DNA from: Baylisascaris procyonis
Lineage: Eukaryota; Nematoda; Chromadorea; Rhabditida; Ascarididae
Direction of reading: 5' to 3'
Assembly: GCA_037389465.1 (NCBI GenBank)
Contig: JAZARR010000212.1
Span: 824,001-888,000, forward strand
DNA: 64,000 nucleotides
The position numbers and the translations under genes were made by a program. The notes below the pieces were generated by a model, which made no database searches, had not been told where the DNA came from, and worked only from the letters and a program-made list of their open reading frames with translations. Of the stretch, positions 51,801 to 64,000 are shown piece by piece (position 1 is the stretch's first letter; each line of letters opens with the position of its first letter).

Positions 51801-54714
51801 GATGCGTGCTCCTCAGGGTATTGCTGAAGTTTGTTTGGGGGCATGACTTTAGGAATATAAACGTGCACCACATTAGAAAATAAGAAAAGTACGTGCAGTG
51901 AAGGAAGCAATCACTTCCGATTGAATATTAACTTACTAGGGATGAAAATGCCGGCGAGTACTTGGTTCAAGAGCAGCGCGAAAACGATAAGCGACCACAT
52001 TGCAGCGTGGCGTGAGCGTGGAGTGCGGCTGCAACTGCTTTTAGCGACCTTCGTATGGCGGCCACTCGTCTCCGATTTCAGACAGCGATGCCTAGAGAGA
52101 AACTTATATAGAAGTTGGCGAATTAATACTCCTCAAGTCGACATCACGGTTCTCTTTAGTGTTACGTCACTCGTTGTTGACAATTCTGATGCCATCGTAT
52201 CGGTTTGCTTTTGACCGAACATCACGAAAATAGATAAAGCTCATGCACTACAGTGCTACTACACCTTTTTCTTTCAAGGCCAGTCTACAAGAGTGTCTGA
52301 ATATCGCCTCTGAGGCCACTTCCGCTATGGGTGATTAATGAGCTTCTTTTAATATTAGCACATCGACCATTGTTCTGTGAAAGCAGCAACATCATACTTT
52401 CGTTGTGGTTCACGTAAAACGTATCGCACCCAAGCTTTCTCGTCCCAGACCTAGACTAAAGCATAAGTGCCCTATGAGTATGTTTCTGCGAATGCAAATG
52501 CTTGAGCACCGTTTGCTTCTCGAATCTGCATTGCTAAGGACGCGTTCGAAACTCCGTCCTTCTGCAAGCAATGACTAAGGGTTGCGCAGTGAGAGAAGGA
52601 AAGATATGACAAGTCAGGACAGGGAGACAGAGTTATGTTCCCTCCTTCCGTTACTGCAATAATAATAAATGTAGAAAGTTCCTCCTCGTATTCCCTCGCG
52701 TTTATTTTTCCTCCTCTCTCTCCTGTCCATTGAATAAGAAGAGGGAACTTTTATTTTGCGGTATAACTTACTACTTTCTCCGCAAAAAGATAAAAGATTT
52801 TGTACGTCAAAAGAACCTTTTTATACCTGAAAACAACTGTTGTTTGTGGCAAAAACTGTCTTTTGTTTTCATTATACAAAAATCCCAAAGACATAAAACC
52901 ATTCTTGAGCGAACGTGACGCCATCCAGAAGCAATACTCCGAAACACTACAGCATGATGCCAACCATCTGCTTTTAACTTTTCATTGTATGCCGACTATT
53001 GTATTTGCTGGAAAGCAAACCTAGGGCTTCTATTCACCGCTGTTTCCGAATCAACGCATGCTGAGGGAGTTTTTTAAGGCTTTGTGATGCTCTCAAACGA
53101 TATATATTTGCATAACATTTGGTGACGTAGGTGCCGCATAGTTTCGGTTGCGTAGATGGCTTCTATAACGTAAACTATGTTACACTACTGTAACTCATTC
53201 AGGCGAGACTATGTTAAGGCTATATTATTCACTTAGAGGTTAAAACTTGCAATTATAGTGGAAAAGATATGCAGTGAAATCGGCTTAAAAACAACGTACC
53301 AAAACATACACAAAGGTTAATTGTGGAACATAACAAATGCATTAAGTGAAGGCATGTTAGTGGACAACTGCGTGAGGATGGGCACTTATGTGAACTCACT
53401 GAAGTGCGGGTGTATATCTGAGAATTAGCCAAATGAGTACTACTTGTATCGTCGTCATAAAGAAATGAAAATGCGTGAATGAGAAAGACCCTAACAAAGA
53501 AAGGAAGGCATTCCGTAGACCAACATCAACTACGCGCATAACGATTACGTCCAGAAGTGCGACAGAACAATGCTGAGCGGAAATCGGCCAGAACAATCGC
53601 CTTTGAACTCCACAACTTTCAATTATGAGCGTGTTTGATCAATTGCCTATGCCATTTTTGTTGTCGACATTAGTGGATTTCTTTGAAAGAAATATTAAAC
53701 ATATTCTCATTTGATCAGTTCCTTTATTCCTCAAACGGGATCAAGATCAAATAATCTTTAGTTGGCGTCAGATTATGTGTGATATATAAGAACATTAAGT
53801 GGTACTATTGAGGAATCTGACCATAGGTTAACTTAATGATAGCATTCAAAGAACTATCTCTCATATAGCCAGCTATTAATATTAATAATTACACAACTCA
53901 AGAGCCGAAAAAATAAGAAACAACTAGGTGGCTCATTTTTATTACTTCATCTTTACTCGTAAATAATTTAACTTTGACTAATTAAAAAGTGCTTTTAAAA
54001 GACTTTTTTATCACTCATTCAGAGTGTCACTATTAATAGCCGATAAAATAATAGACGATACAAAACTTACAACTCTTTCAATAAGCTCACTTTTACAGAT
54101 ATTAAATCGACTGTGTGAGATGTTAGTACACCACAAGCGGTTATTCTCTTCTGAAGAGGCGATGATTTTCAATGAGTGAAACGTGCGGCTGACCACGCAA
54201 AACTTTAAATTAGCGCTGCAACGTGTCATAATGAATTATTTATCTTCTTTGTGATTAATCAGGCATAATCAAGCTCATATGAAGCCGTATAATGCTTTAC
54301 ACCATCTGCCAAAGACGACTCATCAAGAGGAATTATTTATCGCCTTCATAACTAATTATGCATAGTCAATGCTTATGAGAAGCTGTATAAGGTTTTATGC
54401 TATCGCCCGAACGGCCGAACAAAACAAAACTAAAAATTATGCAAGTTGCTCATTGGAAAGAGGATTGAGAGCATTCGTGGATCAATGGCATTGAATAATT
54501 CAGCGATTAGAATTCACGCTGATTGAAGCCAAAATAATTGTTCTAAAAGTGCAAAATCTTTGTGGTTCCTATGAATATGACGTTTATCTATTATTGCCAA
54601 TTCAGTAACTTTTTTTTAAAATGTTCAAGTTTAGTTTCGAGTGCGAGACTTTCAACAGCTTAACTGGAATTTCGAAGATTGACTGATTAGAGCATTTTGC
54701 TCGCCTTTGGCATT

Positions 54715-54772
54715 CATTGGAGGCACAGCGACGTCGCCTTCTGAACAGGGAAGGTCAAGGTTCAAGTCTCAG
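54715..54772 (+). repeat. tRNA-like fragment with B-box, probable SINE remnant
   Basis: AGCGACGTCGCCTTCTGAACAG is followed by AAGGTCAAGG and GGTTCAAGTCTC (about 54759-54770). The last is close to the polymerase III B box GGTTCGANNCC. The A box is degraded, so this is not a functional tRNA. Its anticodon-arm segment resembles that of the 29.7 kb fragment. Confidence 0.4.
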
Positions 54773-55408
54773 TTTCTATTTGCACTCTTCGCATCTACCC
54801 CTTTCTTAGTTGCAGTGACCTCACCCAGAGCATTCAAAGGGGCTTGCCATATGCAAGAAACTAGTGTCAGCCTCAAATAAAGCTATCCAGGAAGGCGTCT
54901 AAAAAGTAACAAAGCGGTTAATGTATTCAAGGTTAAATTGAACAATATTTGCTTTGAAAGTGATGACGTTCAATTGCCGAATTGAAAATGTTTCCTCTTC
55001 CTAGTAGAGAAGTATGAGAGCATGACCGCATGACAGCTGTTCTCACTCACCAATCAACCACCCACTTTCATGCACTAAAATCTCATAGAACCGATGATGA
55101 TTTTTGCACGTGCTTGAGCACAAAAGTGCGATAATTTAAATCACGGGGCAATGGAGGCTCATTGCAATGTTTTAGCCGACACAATCGCATAGAATGTTCA
55201 TCTGAGCTTCCTGGAATTCAGTAGTATTGTCTCTAACTTTAAATACAGATTGCATTCAATGCTGGCAAAGCTAGAGGGCATCCAACGTCTGAAATCACGA
55301 GCAAGAGTGAAAACATTCGAACTGAAGGCATTTCATTGCAGCTAGAAATTCTGACTATATTAAACTGTGACAAATGATAATGAATAGTGATTCTGACTAT
55401 GTGATAAG

Positions 55409-55753
55409 AGTGATAATGAATAGAGTAATGAAAAATACTATAAACCGAAAAAAAGAGAATTCTGGAACATTCATATCGTCACGATCGTTTGCAGAGAGGG
55501 TCACCGATTGCAAATAGTGAAAGCTTCTTTGAGGTTTTCTTGAAAGAAACGTCTTGACCCTCACAGTCAGGATGGACAATAGTACTGAACAGGCGATAGT
55601 GATGTATAGACACAGCATGTTTAGCCATAGGGTAATCTGAATAGGCTGCCAAAGGATAATGCCTTATGCTCCCTATGTACCGCTGAACACGTTCATACAA
55701 AAGCTTCCTGTTTCACCAATATACATGAATCGTTAAATGCTAGGCATTGAGTG
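55409..55753 (-). mobile_element. Penelope-like element remnant, GIY-YIG region, copy 1
   Basis: The minus strand encodes, with frameshifts, YIGETGS, then ERVQRYIGS..HYPLAAYS and RKPQRSFHYL. The YIGETG core, then PLAA, then an RK..-aromatic segment match the order seen in the GIY-YIG nuclease domain of Penelope-like retroelements. At least one frameshift falls right after YIGETG, so no nuclease is made. The segment is about 95% identical to 57530-57867, in inverted orientation. Family assignment rests on remembered motif order. Confidence 0.5.
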
Positions 55754-56299
55754 ATGACGATGGAAAATGTATAATTCATAAACACATAAACATATAAAGG
55801 TGTCACCAGAAACACATAAATGTATGCGAAAACAAAAGAAAAAACGCACAAGAAGGCAACAGAGTGCATGGAGACATTTACGTATTCAGCTTTTGATTCA
55901 AGCTCAACAAGTTTTGATAGCGGAGTGGCATTAATGCACATATTTCCAACATCGTAAAAAAATAAAAGCTACGCCCTGATCCATTAGCAGAACAGCATAG
56001 AGGAGGCAAAAACCTCAATACTGTCAAGAGGAGTACAAACAATTTGTAATAAAGCGGACTCGATGAAAGAAAAGATTCAGCATAAACGGGCAGTAGGCCT
56101 ATCACAGGTAAAAATTCTGAGAAGAGAACTATGTCTGCTTCCGCCCACGTAAGCAGCATGGAAATCTTCCCTCTGGGTCTTAAGCATACAACATGATCAT
56201 CGACGGATCTGACTCCAAGTGTTTATATTCTCTCATATTATCAAAGATCAGATTGTCAGGCATCACGAAAAGAAGCTTTAACCTCAGAATAATGGACCA

Positions 56300-56720
56300 A
56301 GGAATGCCCGTTAATGTCTAATAAATGTTTTACCATAGCCTCATCGAAATCAAATACGCAAGCGACAAAGCCTCCTCGTTTGCCGGAAATCGAAATTCTG
56401 ACCCCTCATTTCTGTAGACGGTGAAGCAACTCCCGCTGATGAGCAAGCACAGCCATTTACAAATCTTTACCTGGAATAGCTCTTGAGATGTTCCTCGAAA
56501 CCATCAAAGCGTGTTGCAAACTTAGGCTCAAGATTACCTACAATATCGGAAATGGCGAAACGAAATGAGGAAACGCAACAAATTTTGGTAGGTGCGAAAG
56601 ACGCATAAAGAAAATACCTAAAGGAAGGTAGAGGGATTATTTTATTACTCGTATAGAGGCATAGAGTGAAGATAGCTAGAAAGTGAATAGGAAGCTTCAT
56701 TAAGAGAGAAACAGGTGATG
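56300..56720 (-). mobile_element. Degraded upstream part of the Penelope-like element
   Basis: On the minus strand 56315-56402 reads SGKRGGFVACVFDFDEA..KHLLDING. This resembles the conserved SDKGG-FVV...HL-D segment before the reverse transcriptase of Penelope-like elements. An open stretch at 56467-56700 continues upstream. Only about 560 bp separate it from the GIY-YIG remnant, too little for a reverse transcriptase, so the core must be deleted. Tentative. Confidence 0.35.
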
Positions 56721-57529
56721 TAAGTAACGCGAAAAGACGAGAAGTTTACAGCAATGTGTGGGGATAGCATAGCCGAAGAAAAGTGCTTGCGGTTACGATC
56801 TTCTGCATGGCCCCCAGTGCAATCTTGAGGTCTCATAACTGTTCTCGTCATACGATATATTGTTAATAGTTTTGCTACTATTCGTTCCCCTCATGATTTA
56901 AGCATACTTTTTGGAAGTATTAAAAATATTACTTCTCTAATCCGTATCACTTTGAAATATCCCACCAATGGTTACCACTCTTTATTTAACAAATGTGTTT
57001 AGCTGCAGGATAATTATTTTAGCATTCATTGACGTATTAAGCCATCTTCTTCTCATGTATTTGTCCGTTCCTTTTCCGCAAATTATGCCTCAATAAACGC
57101 AGTGCTGTTTGATAATTCTTCTCTGTTGTTAAACGTGCGTTAGCATTGATCTTTCTCATGCTCTTCTCAAAGATTCTTCAAAACTTGCTTCATCTACGCG
57201 ACGCAACCGTGGCTACTTATATGTCATTACTTCGCGATCTAACTGTACTATCACTGCAAATGCCTTCACTATGGTGCTCACGCTCATGTTAATATTGCTT
57301 AACCCTCTAATGTTATTCGACACATCAACGATCACTTCGCCGATGATTTCATACCTGCTATTAACAAATCCAACGCACCTACTTATAAAAGCCGTTATCA
57401 CCCCTATCACTCAATATCTCATATTCTTGCCCATTTCGCATTCAGGACTGTCTCTGTCGTAACTCATGTAAACGTGTCATATTGTCTTCAAAAGAAAATT
57501 TTATTGTTTTTGAAAGCTCTACTTTAATC

Positions 57530-57867
57530 CACTCAATGCCTAGCATTTAATGATTCATGTATATTGGTGAAACAGGAAGCTTTTGTATGAACGTGTTCAG
57601 CGGTACATAGGGAGCATAATGCATTATCCTTTGGCAGCCTATTCAGATTACCCTATGGCTAAACATGCTGTGTCTATACATCACTATCGCCTGTTCAGTA
57701 CTATTGTCCATCCTGACTGTGAGGGTCAAGACGTTTCTTTCAAGAAAACCTCAACGAAGCTTTCACTATTTGCAATCGGTGACGTTCTCTGCAAACGATC
57801 GTGACGATATGAATGTTTCAGAAGTCTCTGTTTTTAGTATTTTTTCATTGCCCTGTTCATTATCACT
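57530..57867 (+). mobile_element. Penelope-like element remnant, GIY-YIG region, copy 2
   Basis: Same segment as copy 1 on the opposite strand, about 1.8 kb away. It carries the same frameshifted YIGETG core and a 73-codon open frame at 57583-57804. Just upstream (57426-57490) a Cys-containing stretch (DCLCRNSCK) sits where these elements have a Cys-rich linker. The shared frameshift says that both copies descend from one already damaged sequence. Confidence 0.5.
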
Positions 57868-60780
57868 TACCATTTTAAGTGCCTCTCACAGTATTATCAT
57901 ATCGCAGTGTAGTTTCATTGATACACTACATGTTGGCTGATCACCCATGGACTCTTATATGGTAATCGTATTTTTGTCGTTATATAGTTCTTCACTTGCT
58001 ACTGCTAAGGATCTCCTTTTTCCATGTGCTGCACATATTTTAGTAGTGGCTGTCTTTCAGCTTTTTTCGTCTGTTCTTGGTACTACATTCCAAACATTTT
58101 ATTTATTTTTCATCATAGCAGCGCACTCCTTTCCTCATAATTTCTTCATTATTAGATATCGTACGTTCAGTAGAAGTTTCCTTTGTGCCTCTTTGCGTGT
58201 CGTTCGACTTTGCTAATGGCCTTAACTTTGTGAGCTGAAACATGAGCACAAAACTTCTGTATGTGCTTTATATGCTAATGTACAATATTGGTCAGAATCG
58301 TTTTTCAAACGCGATAGAAATCAGCATAAGATAAACAAAAAAATCACTGCCGCAATGCAATATTTGAATATTCTCAAACGGGAAATATACAGCAGCAAAA
58401 TATATTTACGATTGAAATAAGTGAAAAAATTTATGTGATGATATTCAAGATAAGATCATCGTTTCCTTTTCTTTAATTGAGCACATAAATATGCCAATCG
58501 TTATTGAAAAAAAAAAAAAAAAAGTTGTATTGGATAGGTGGTAAATGATATAAACATTTCAAGTGTGCGAGCAAAACGCATTTTGCAAACTAGGAATGCA
58601 TTTATATTTGAAATCTTCTATGAATGATATGGAAGAATGCGTTTTAATTATAATACTTTTCCGATTACCTGGAAAAATCAGAATCATAATATAATTGAAC
58701 TAATCGATATTCTTCTAATGACTCAATATCCAGCTATTACTTACAAAAATGAATTTAAAAATCCAAACTCATGTTGAGACCGACCATAATTATACTATAA
58801 AGCTTGATGCTTACTTGAGCAGGCAACCTATACCATCTTACCTAATATGAAGGAAATGTGTATGGAGTTGGGAAGGGGAGGCGGAGGGGATGAGGGAAGA
58901 GTAGAGAATTGCAAGGGATAGAAGAGTTACATTCATGCTGAAACGACTGCAAACTTTTTTGCATAGATAATAATATGAAATGGGTAGTCAGGAAATCTGA
59001 CATTCATGTATCGCTTCTTTATTATTTATATTCACATTGAAATGCCTTCTGTGAGTCCGTATACTTTCATTGTTAAATTGGCATTGGTGCAATTATTTTC
59101 ATTTATTTTGGCGACATAATATGAAAACTGATTAAATCATCCGTTTTGAGAAAAGATTTAAGTACAGAAGGGGCAACAATGGATGAGAAAGCGGCTGTAA
59201 GACGCAAAACAGTCGGTAACTTCTCTGTAGGCGCAGAATTAAGGAAAACACGAGTGAACGCATTGGGAAATGCACCCAAAATATGGTATACCCATACTTA
59301 AAAGCGCTGCTTGACAGAATCATCCAGTCTCCACAATTACCGCTTAACTTTTAAGTACCAAATTTCACTTTTTTCCACAAAAAAAGAGATGTAGAATTTT
59401 CAATTTTTTGCAAGATTTCAAAAGTAGGGCACATCTGATATCAATTACCGCTGGGTCACAAGATCAAATCATAAGTGCGGTCCACAGGCGAGGGCAAGAT
59501 TTAATTCTCCTACAGAATTCATTTGCATTACGGGGCAAGTAATTTTATAAAACAACTGTCTTTTATGGGTTTGCAAGTCTCCAGCCTCTGAGCGCCGAGG
59601 CAGAGATTAGATGGTGATTTTTAAAAACCGAGCTCAGAATCGGCTTGCTCACTCATCTTTGAATCTTGGTTTCAGTTGACGTTGTAATATGCGGGTGGAT
59701 GAATAAACGTATAGACGGATAGGCCTCCATAATATTGTATTATTTTCTGAGCAGAAACACATAATGAACGGCATGAAAATGATTGCCAAAATCGCTGCAA
59801 TCGTTGAACGAGTCATTGCCATCAAACATATAATTCCCATGAGTTCCGTCCTATTTATTATATTTCCTCCTCACTGCATATCTCAAACTGAAACTGCTTG
59901 GCGAGAATCGAAGTTGAGCAAAGATTTATCCGAAGAGTTAGCATGTTCCAATCTTTCAACCTGAGCTGCAAAAGCAAGGCAGAGGGAATGGGAGGTCGAA
60001 GACAGAGTACGTGACAGCATAAGAATGGAAAAATATCTACCACTCAGAAGTTATTCGGCAGTTGTTGTTAAAATTCGAAGCTGTTTTATTGGTTTCTGCA
60101 TTAGAAAGTGTAAAAATATGTTTTTCCTCCTACTGAATTCGAGAGAGCAAGCGCTATAATTAAGTGAAGTGATAAATAGTTTTTGGCATCCCGAGGAAAT
60201 TTTTATTTTATTTTTATCCAAGACTATTCACCCACTTTTATGAATACTGCACGAACGACGTGTTAATTTCATAGTCCTATCTAAACAGAGGTTATGAAAT
60301 GAAGAGGTTGACGATGATGACGAAAAATAGGAATCTGTATCCAAAATCTGTATTCACAACGCCTAGTTTTGCTTAGAATCCAATCATAGTGTTGGAGCAC
60401 GGCTCTAAGATTCAGGAATAAGACCCCCGTTTATGATGGAAGCCATCACTCAACAATTCTTGTATGTCTTCCTCAACTGCATTCTAAGCTGCTGTGAATC
60501 TATGCTTAGGCAAGGTTGCATATAAGTGCATTATAAAATATCGAACGCCTATGCGCTTCGCGAGTGGAAATATCGAATGTTGCTTGCACAATCAGCAAAC
60601 GAAGTGGAAGCGTACATAGGGTGGCGGCAAGCTTTCGTAGATTTGGTTAGTGCCACAACCAAATGAGAAAGTTGTTAATACAACGGAGACCACACGGCTG
60701 CAAATAACGACGATGAGAATCCATTAGTGCTAAATAAAGTGATAAATAACCACTTGATCAACTAACTGCGAGCAAAGTCG
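57868..60780. other. AT-rich region without recognisable genes
   Basis: About 2.9 kb of AT-rich DNA. Short frames on both strands only; a 63-codon frame at 59649-59840 has hydrophobic segments on each strand but no other support. Contains a T/A-rich run near 58507-58521. Confidence 0.5.
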
Positions 60781-60874
60781 CCAACCCTCGTTCATGTAAA
60801 ACTATTTAAAGCTTCTCCAACCCTCGTTCATGTAAAACTACAGCACATTCATGTAAAACTATTTAAAGCTTCTC
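60781..60874 (+). repeat. Nested direct repeat
   Basis: ccaaccctcgttcatgtaaa..tttaaagcttctc is followed at once by a second copy (60817-60874). In the second copy a short insert (cagcacattcatgtaaaacta-like) splits the unit and duplicates its middle. The pattern is that of recent slipped-strand or unequal duplication. Confidence 0.8.
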
Positions 60875-60900
60875 ACTTTTCCTTCCGCCACCGCTCCCTC

Positions 60901-60910
60901 CCCCCCCCCC
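60901..60910. repeat. Poly-C tract
   Basis: Ten C in a C/T-rich stretch. Similar G or C runs occur at 3831-3842, 14622-14636, 25042-25052, 33886-33899 and 63519-63531, always in introns or intergenic DNA. Confidence 0.9.
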
Positions 60911-62049
60911 TCCCCCTCCCAATGCTACAACCACATTCAAAGTCATGATTACAGCAAGCATTGTATAGAGCTGTTTTAAATTTTTCTTATACAAAAGCAA
61001 TATGGTTTTCTTTCAGTGCCGGTCCTCCAATGCAAGAGTATTTATTAGATGACGAAATCGTCTGTTTGTACATTTCTTTAGATCAGCAACGATGTCCATC
61101 TTCCGCTTATTTTCTTCTGAATTCTTTTGGCTTTAACGTTCCCTGAAATGTAACGGAATTCATAAATTGCCTATGGAAATAAGTTGGAATTCAACTGATT
61201 AAATATTTATGGATTTCTATCCAGAATGCATGATAGACCGAGTAAAAATTTCATTTTTTTTTTTTCAAAAGGGGATATTTATAGGCAGACATATAGCTGT
61301 TACATGCGCATCTTATCGATAAGTTCATTTGATATCAGCTTAAAGTGCATCGAATGGCGCGTATTGCTGCAAGATAAAGTTCTTTCAGCGTCCTCATTCA
61401 CAATCATTACGCGATTTGAACAATGTGGAAATGCTAAACCGCTATTTGTTCAGGTGAATCACCTTTGACATGCCTAGGAAAATAGTGAATGATTTCGAAA
61501 TCCTCTGCAGAGTTCTCAAAATAACCAAAGCTGCCAATTTGAATGGATCCCATTGCACTTTAAGTCGAACTGGACATTTCGCATATTTTATTACTTTTAA
61601 TTAACTGAAGAGAGAACGCGCTCCAAGAGTTTATTTTCATAAGTTTTTGCTTACTGCATCAAAACAAAAAAGGCCCAACTATTCTAGTCTGATTTCTGCA
61701 AAAAGCTGCATTCATCAATGCGTTTTATAAAATTCAAAATATATCGAAGAAAGTTTTTGTGCATTCACTGTTCAAAATTGTGGATTTAATTCGAATTGAA
61801 CAATAACACAAGAAAATATTAGAGATAAAATGAGCTTATCACGTTATGCCGTTCAAAGCTATATGAGCGGAAGAAGAAACATTTCGAGAATATGTTAGCT
61901 TTAAAACCATGATCGCTGACAAGTATCTCGACTTTATGGTTAAGACGCTTCGAAAAATGTTTCATGAGAGAAGCCAAAGAATGATGGACTTTATTAGTTT
62001 TAGAAAAAATACTTGGACCGCCAAGGCGCATAACCTCAAGTGATGCAGA

Positions 62050-62815
62050 ACTTGGTGAGTTGAACCAAAGCTCGATTTGAAGGAGATCGGCAGATTGAAG
62101 AGTTGGCATTAGATTTGAACGAGGTTGGTGAGCGGAAGTAAAATTAGACATAAAAGTGGTTGGACAGTTGAACTGGTTTGAAGGTGATTGTGGGTTGAAT
62201 TGAAACTTGATTTGAACGGCGTAGCTTGGGCTGAGCTGAAATTCGATTTGAGGGAGGTTGATAGAAAGAGCTAACATTCGATTCGAACGAAATTGATGTG
62301 CTGAACTGAAGCTGCAGTTCAGAAAGGCTGGTTGGTGGGTTGAATAGAAATCCGATTCAGAAGAGGCTGGCACATATGCGTGAACTCCGATATGAATGTT
62401 GAAGTTCGATCTGAACGAAGTTGGTGGATTTTGGACAAACTCGGTTTGAGCGAGATTGATGAATTAAACTGAAATTAGAATTGAACGGGGAAGAAGAGTC
62501 AGAGTGAGATCCGACGTGAATGTGATCAATGCAATGATCTGAAATTCGATTTGAAGGTTGTTAGTGGGTCGAAGTTATAAATAATTTCATGTAGTTAAAT
62601 GCGATAAATAATGCGATGAATTGAAATCGGGTTCGAACGCGGTTGAAGGGTTGAGCTGAAGCTCGATGTGACTGGGATTGATGGATTGAATTGGAATTCG
62701 ATATTAACTAGTCTTATGGATTGAAATGAAATTTGATTTGAAAGCTGTTAGTGGTTTGGAGTGAGGTTCGATTTGATTGTTTTCGATCGACTGAATTAAT
62801 TTTCGATCTGAACAA
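62050..62815. repeat. Degenerate minisatellite, unit about 35 bp, ~22 copies
   Basis: Tandem copies of a unit close to TTGATGGATTGAACTGAAA followed by TTCGATTTGAACGAGG run through this segment. Units differ by substitutions and small length changes, so the array is old. Recurring words are GATTGAA, CTGAAATTCGATTTGAA and GAACGAGGTTG. On the minus strand it is open for part of its length and gives a 184-codon frame (61819-62373) of repeating Ser/Phe/Gln/Asn-rich sequence. I take that frame to be a by-product of the repeat rather than a gene. Confidence 0.8.
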
Positions 62816-64000
62816 TGATGTGGGATAAGTTAAGATTGCGCCGTCGCGATTCTTGTTTATCTTCATAATTTCTGCCTTGACGTACTACTATACTATAATT
62901 AAAATCGTTGTTCACAATTCCACTGTCTTTAAATGCAGACTTCCCATAGTGATGAAAGTATAATGTTAAGCGTAACGGGTTGGATGTAGTCATGGAAGTG
63001 CGTTGCATTTTTGCGAGGCGAGTGCTGTTGATAGCGCGAAGAGAAATTGCTCGAAGTTGAGGTGCATTTGTCGACCGCAAAGGGCCCATACTCAAATAGC
63101 TGTACAGCGCATGCTGCTTGCCTAATGCCCCTAACGTTATTTTCTGCCAGCCGGGTCGTGCGACTTTAGCATACTCGCGATCCGCTCCACTCAAATCACC
63201 TCAGCCACATTTCCATTCAATCCTCTCTCTTCCATTATTCATTTTCTTGACATTTGCAATCTCGCGTTCAAAGAGCTACTAATGGTCTAATACAGGAGAG
63301 ATTTACCATTCGACACCTTTCAGCAGCTTGGACCATCCATTCATTGTTGGAAATTCTGAATGGACAAAATTGGCAATTCCAGCCGAGATAAACCTGCACG
63401 TGTTATGCTACACGATTGCATGAATATGCTTATTCATCTTCCTGCTCTCACCCCCCCACCTTTCTTCTTCCATTCCACAATCATTGGGCACCATTTCCAC
63501 CTGAACTGGTGGCGTAGAGGGGGGGGGGGGGACGGAAGGAAGAACTTTAAAACGCCGACTGTGTCTTATAGCATAAATACATTTGTTTCTGGAATCCTCT
63601 GCGAAAGTCCAATGGTGTTTTGAAAATTCTGCGGGAGCAAAAATTTCAAAATCGTTCTCCTTTTGAAATCAAAAAACTAACCTAAGGGCAATTTGTGATG
63701 TGAATTTCCAATTGAAATCTTGATTGCGACCATGATTCTAGGGTTCTTGAAAACTAGAGTTTCGGATGACTTTTAAAGTGACAATAATAGCTGTGATTGG
63801 AAACTTTGTGAGGAAGAAAGCAAGAGAGGGATTAGCTCATTTATAATAAGTGAAAGTTGGTGATTGTACGACCTCGAATGGGTTACAGCTAATCAGTTTA
63901 TGATTTACAAAATATTCCTTTTCGAGGGTGGCGCAATTCGGTGATGATATCTATCCGCCTTTTCAGTGAAGAGCGTCACCTTTTCTAGAGGTGAGGTTTA
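62816..64000. other. Right end of window, no gene supported
   Basis: A minus-strand frame of 132 codons (62796-63194) overlaps the end of the minisatellite and matches nothing I recognise; it is GC-richer toward 63.0-63.2 kb. A poly-G run lies at 63519-63531. An exon of a gene beyond the window edge cannot be excluded. Confidence 0.4.

Larger units (their letters stand above)
44104..54700. other. Gene-poor, AT-rich region
   Basis: About 10.6 kb in which I can support no intact gene on either strand. Open stretches stay below about 125 codons and lack splice-linked homology. Contains a 12-bp hairpin at 45698-45740, a patch of decayed coding-like sequence at 46.9-48.1 kb and an A11T11 palindrome at 48854. 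The rest shows no structure I could identify. Confidence 0.5.

Overview
The window is eukaryotic nuclear DNA, most likely from a parasitic nematode of the strongylid (clade V) type. The genes are split into many short exons. Introns have short consensus ends (gt...ttnag, often tttcag, ttgcag or ttttgaag). Start codons sit 1 to 38 nt after an AG acceptor, as in spliced-leader genomes. The spliced proteins match metazoan families along their length. The species call is an inference, not something the sequence proves.

Three genes, all on the + strand, fill the first 43.6 kb. (1) A DEK-type chromatin protein, 28..8825, 9 exons, 464 aa, with a candidate alternative terminal exon at 5406..5464 that would give a short isoform. 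(2) The nonsense-mediated-decay helicase UPF1/SMG-2, 13119..27174, 21 exons, 1087 aa, whose reading frame closes exactly. One of its introns begins with GC instead of GT, directly before Walker A. (3) The RNA cytosine-5 methyltransferase NSUN2, 31535..43574, 18 exons, about 730 aa, with an unusual residue in its motif IV. The genes lie about 4.3 kb apart, so they do not form a tight operon. All three act on chromatin or RNA, but I see no sequence evidence that they work together.

The gaps at 8.8-13.1 kb and 27.2-31.5 kb, and the last 20 kb (43.6-64 kb), hold no gene I can support. They contain decayed and repetitive DNA: a tRNA-like (SINE) fragment at 29.7 kb and another at 54.7 kb, a patch of decayed coding-like sequence at 47-48 kb, two inverted copies of a Penelope-like GIY-YIG region at 55.4-57.9 kb with a degraded upstream segment, a nested direct repeat at 60.8 kb, and a degenerate minisatellite of about 35 bp unit at 62.0-62.8 kb. 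An (AT)41 microsatellite lies in a DEK intron, and an 84-bp imperfect palindrome lies in an NSUN2 intron.

Exon boundaries were set by eye from splice consensus, frame continuity and remembered family sequence. Those marked uncertain need transcripts. No clearly new molecular system is visible. The most interesting points are the NSUN2 motif IV change, the GC-AG intron, the DEK short isoform and the inverted Penelope remnants.
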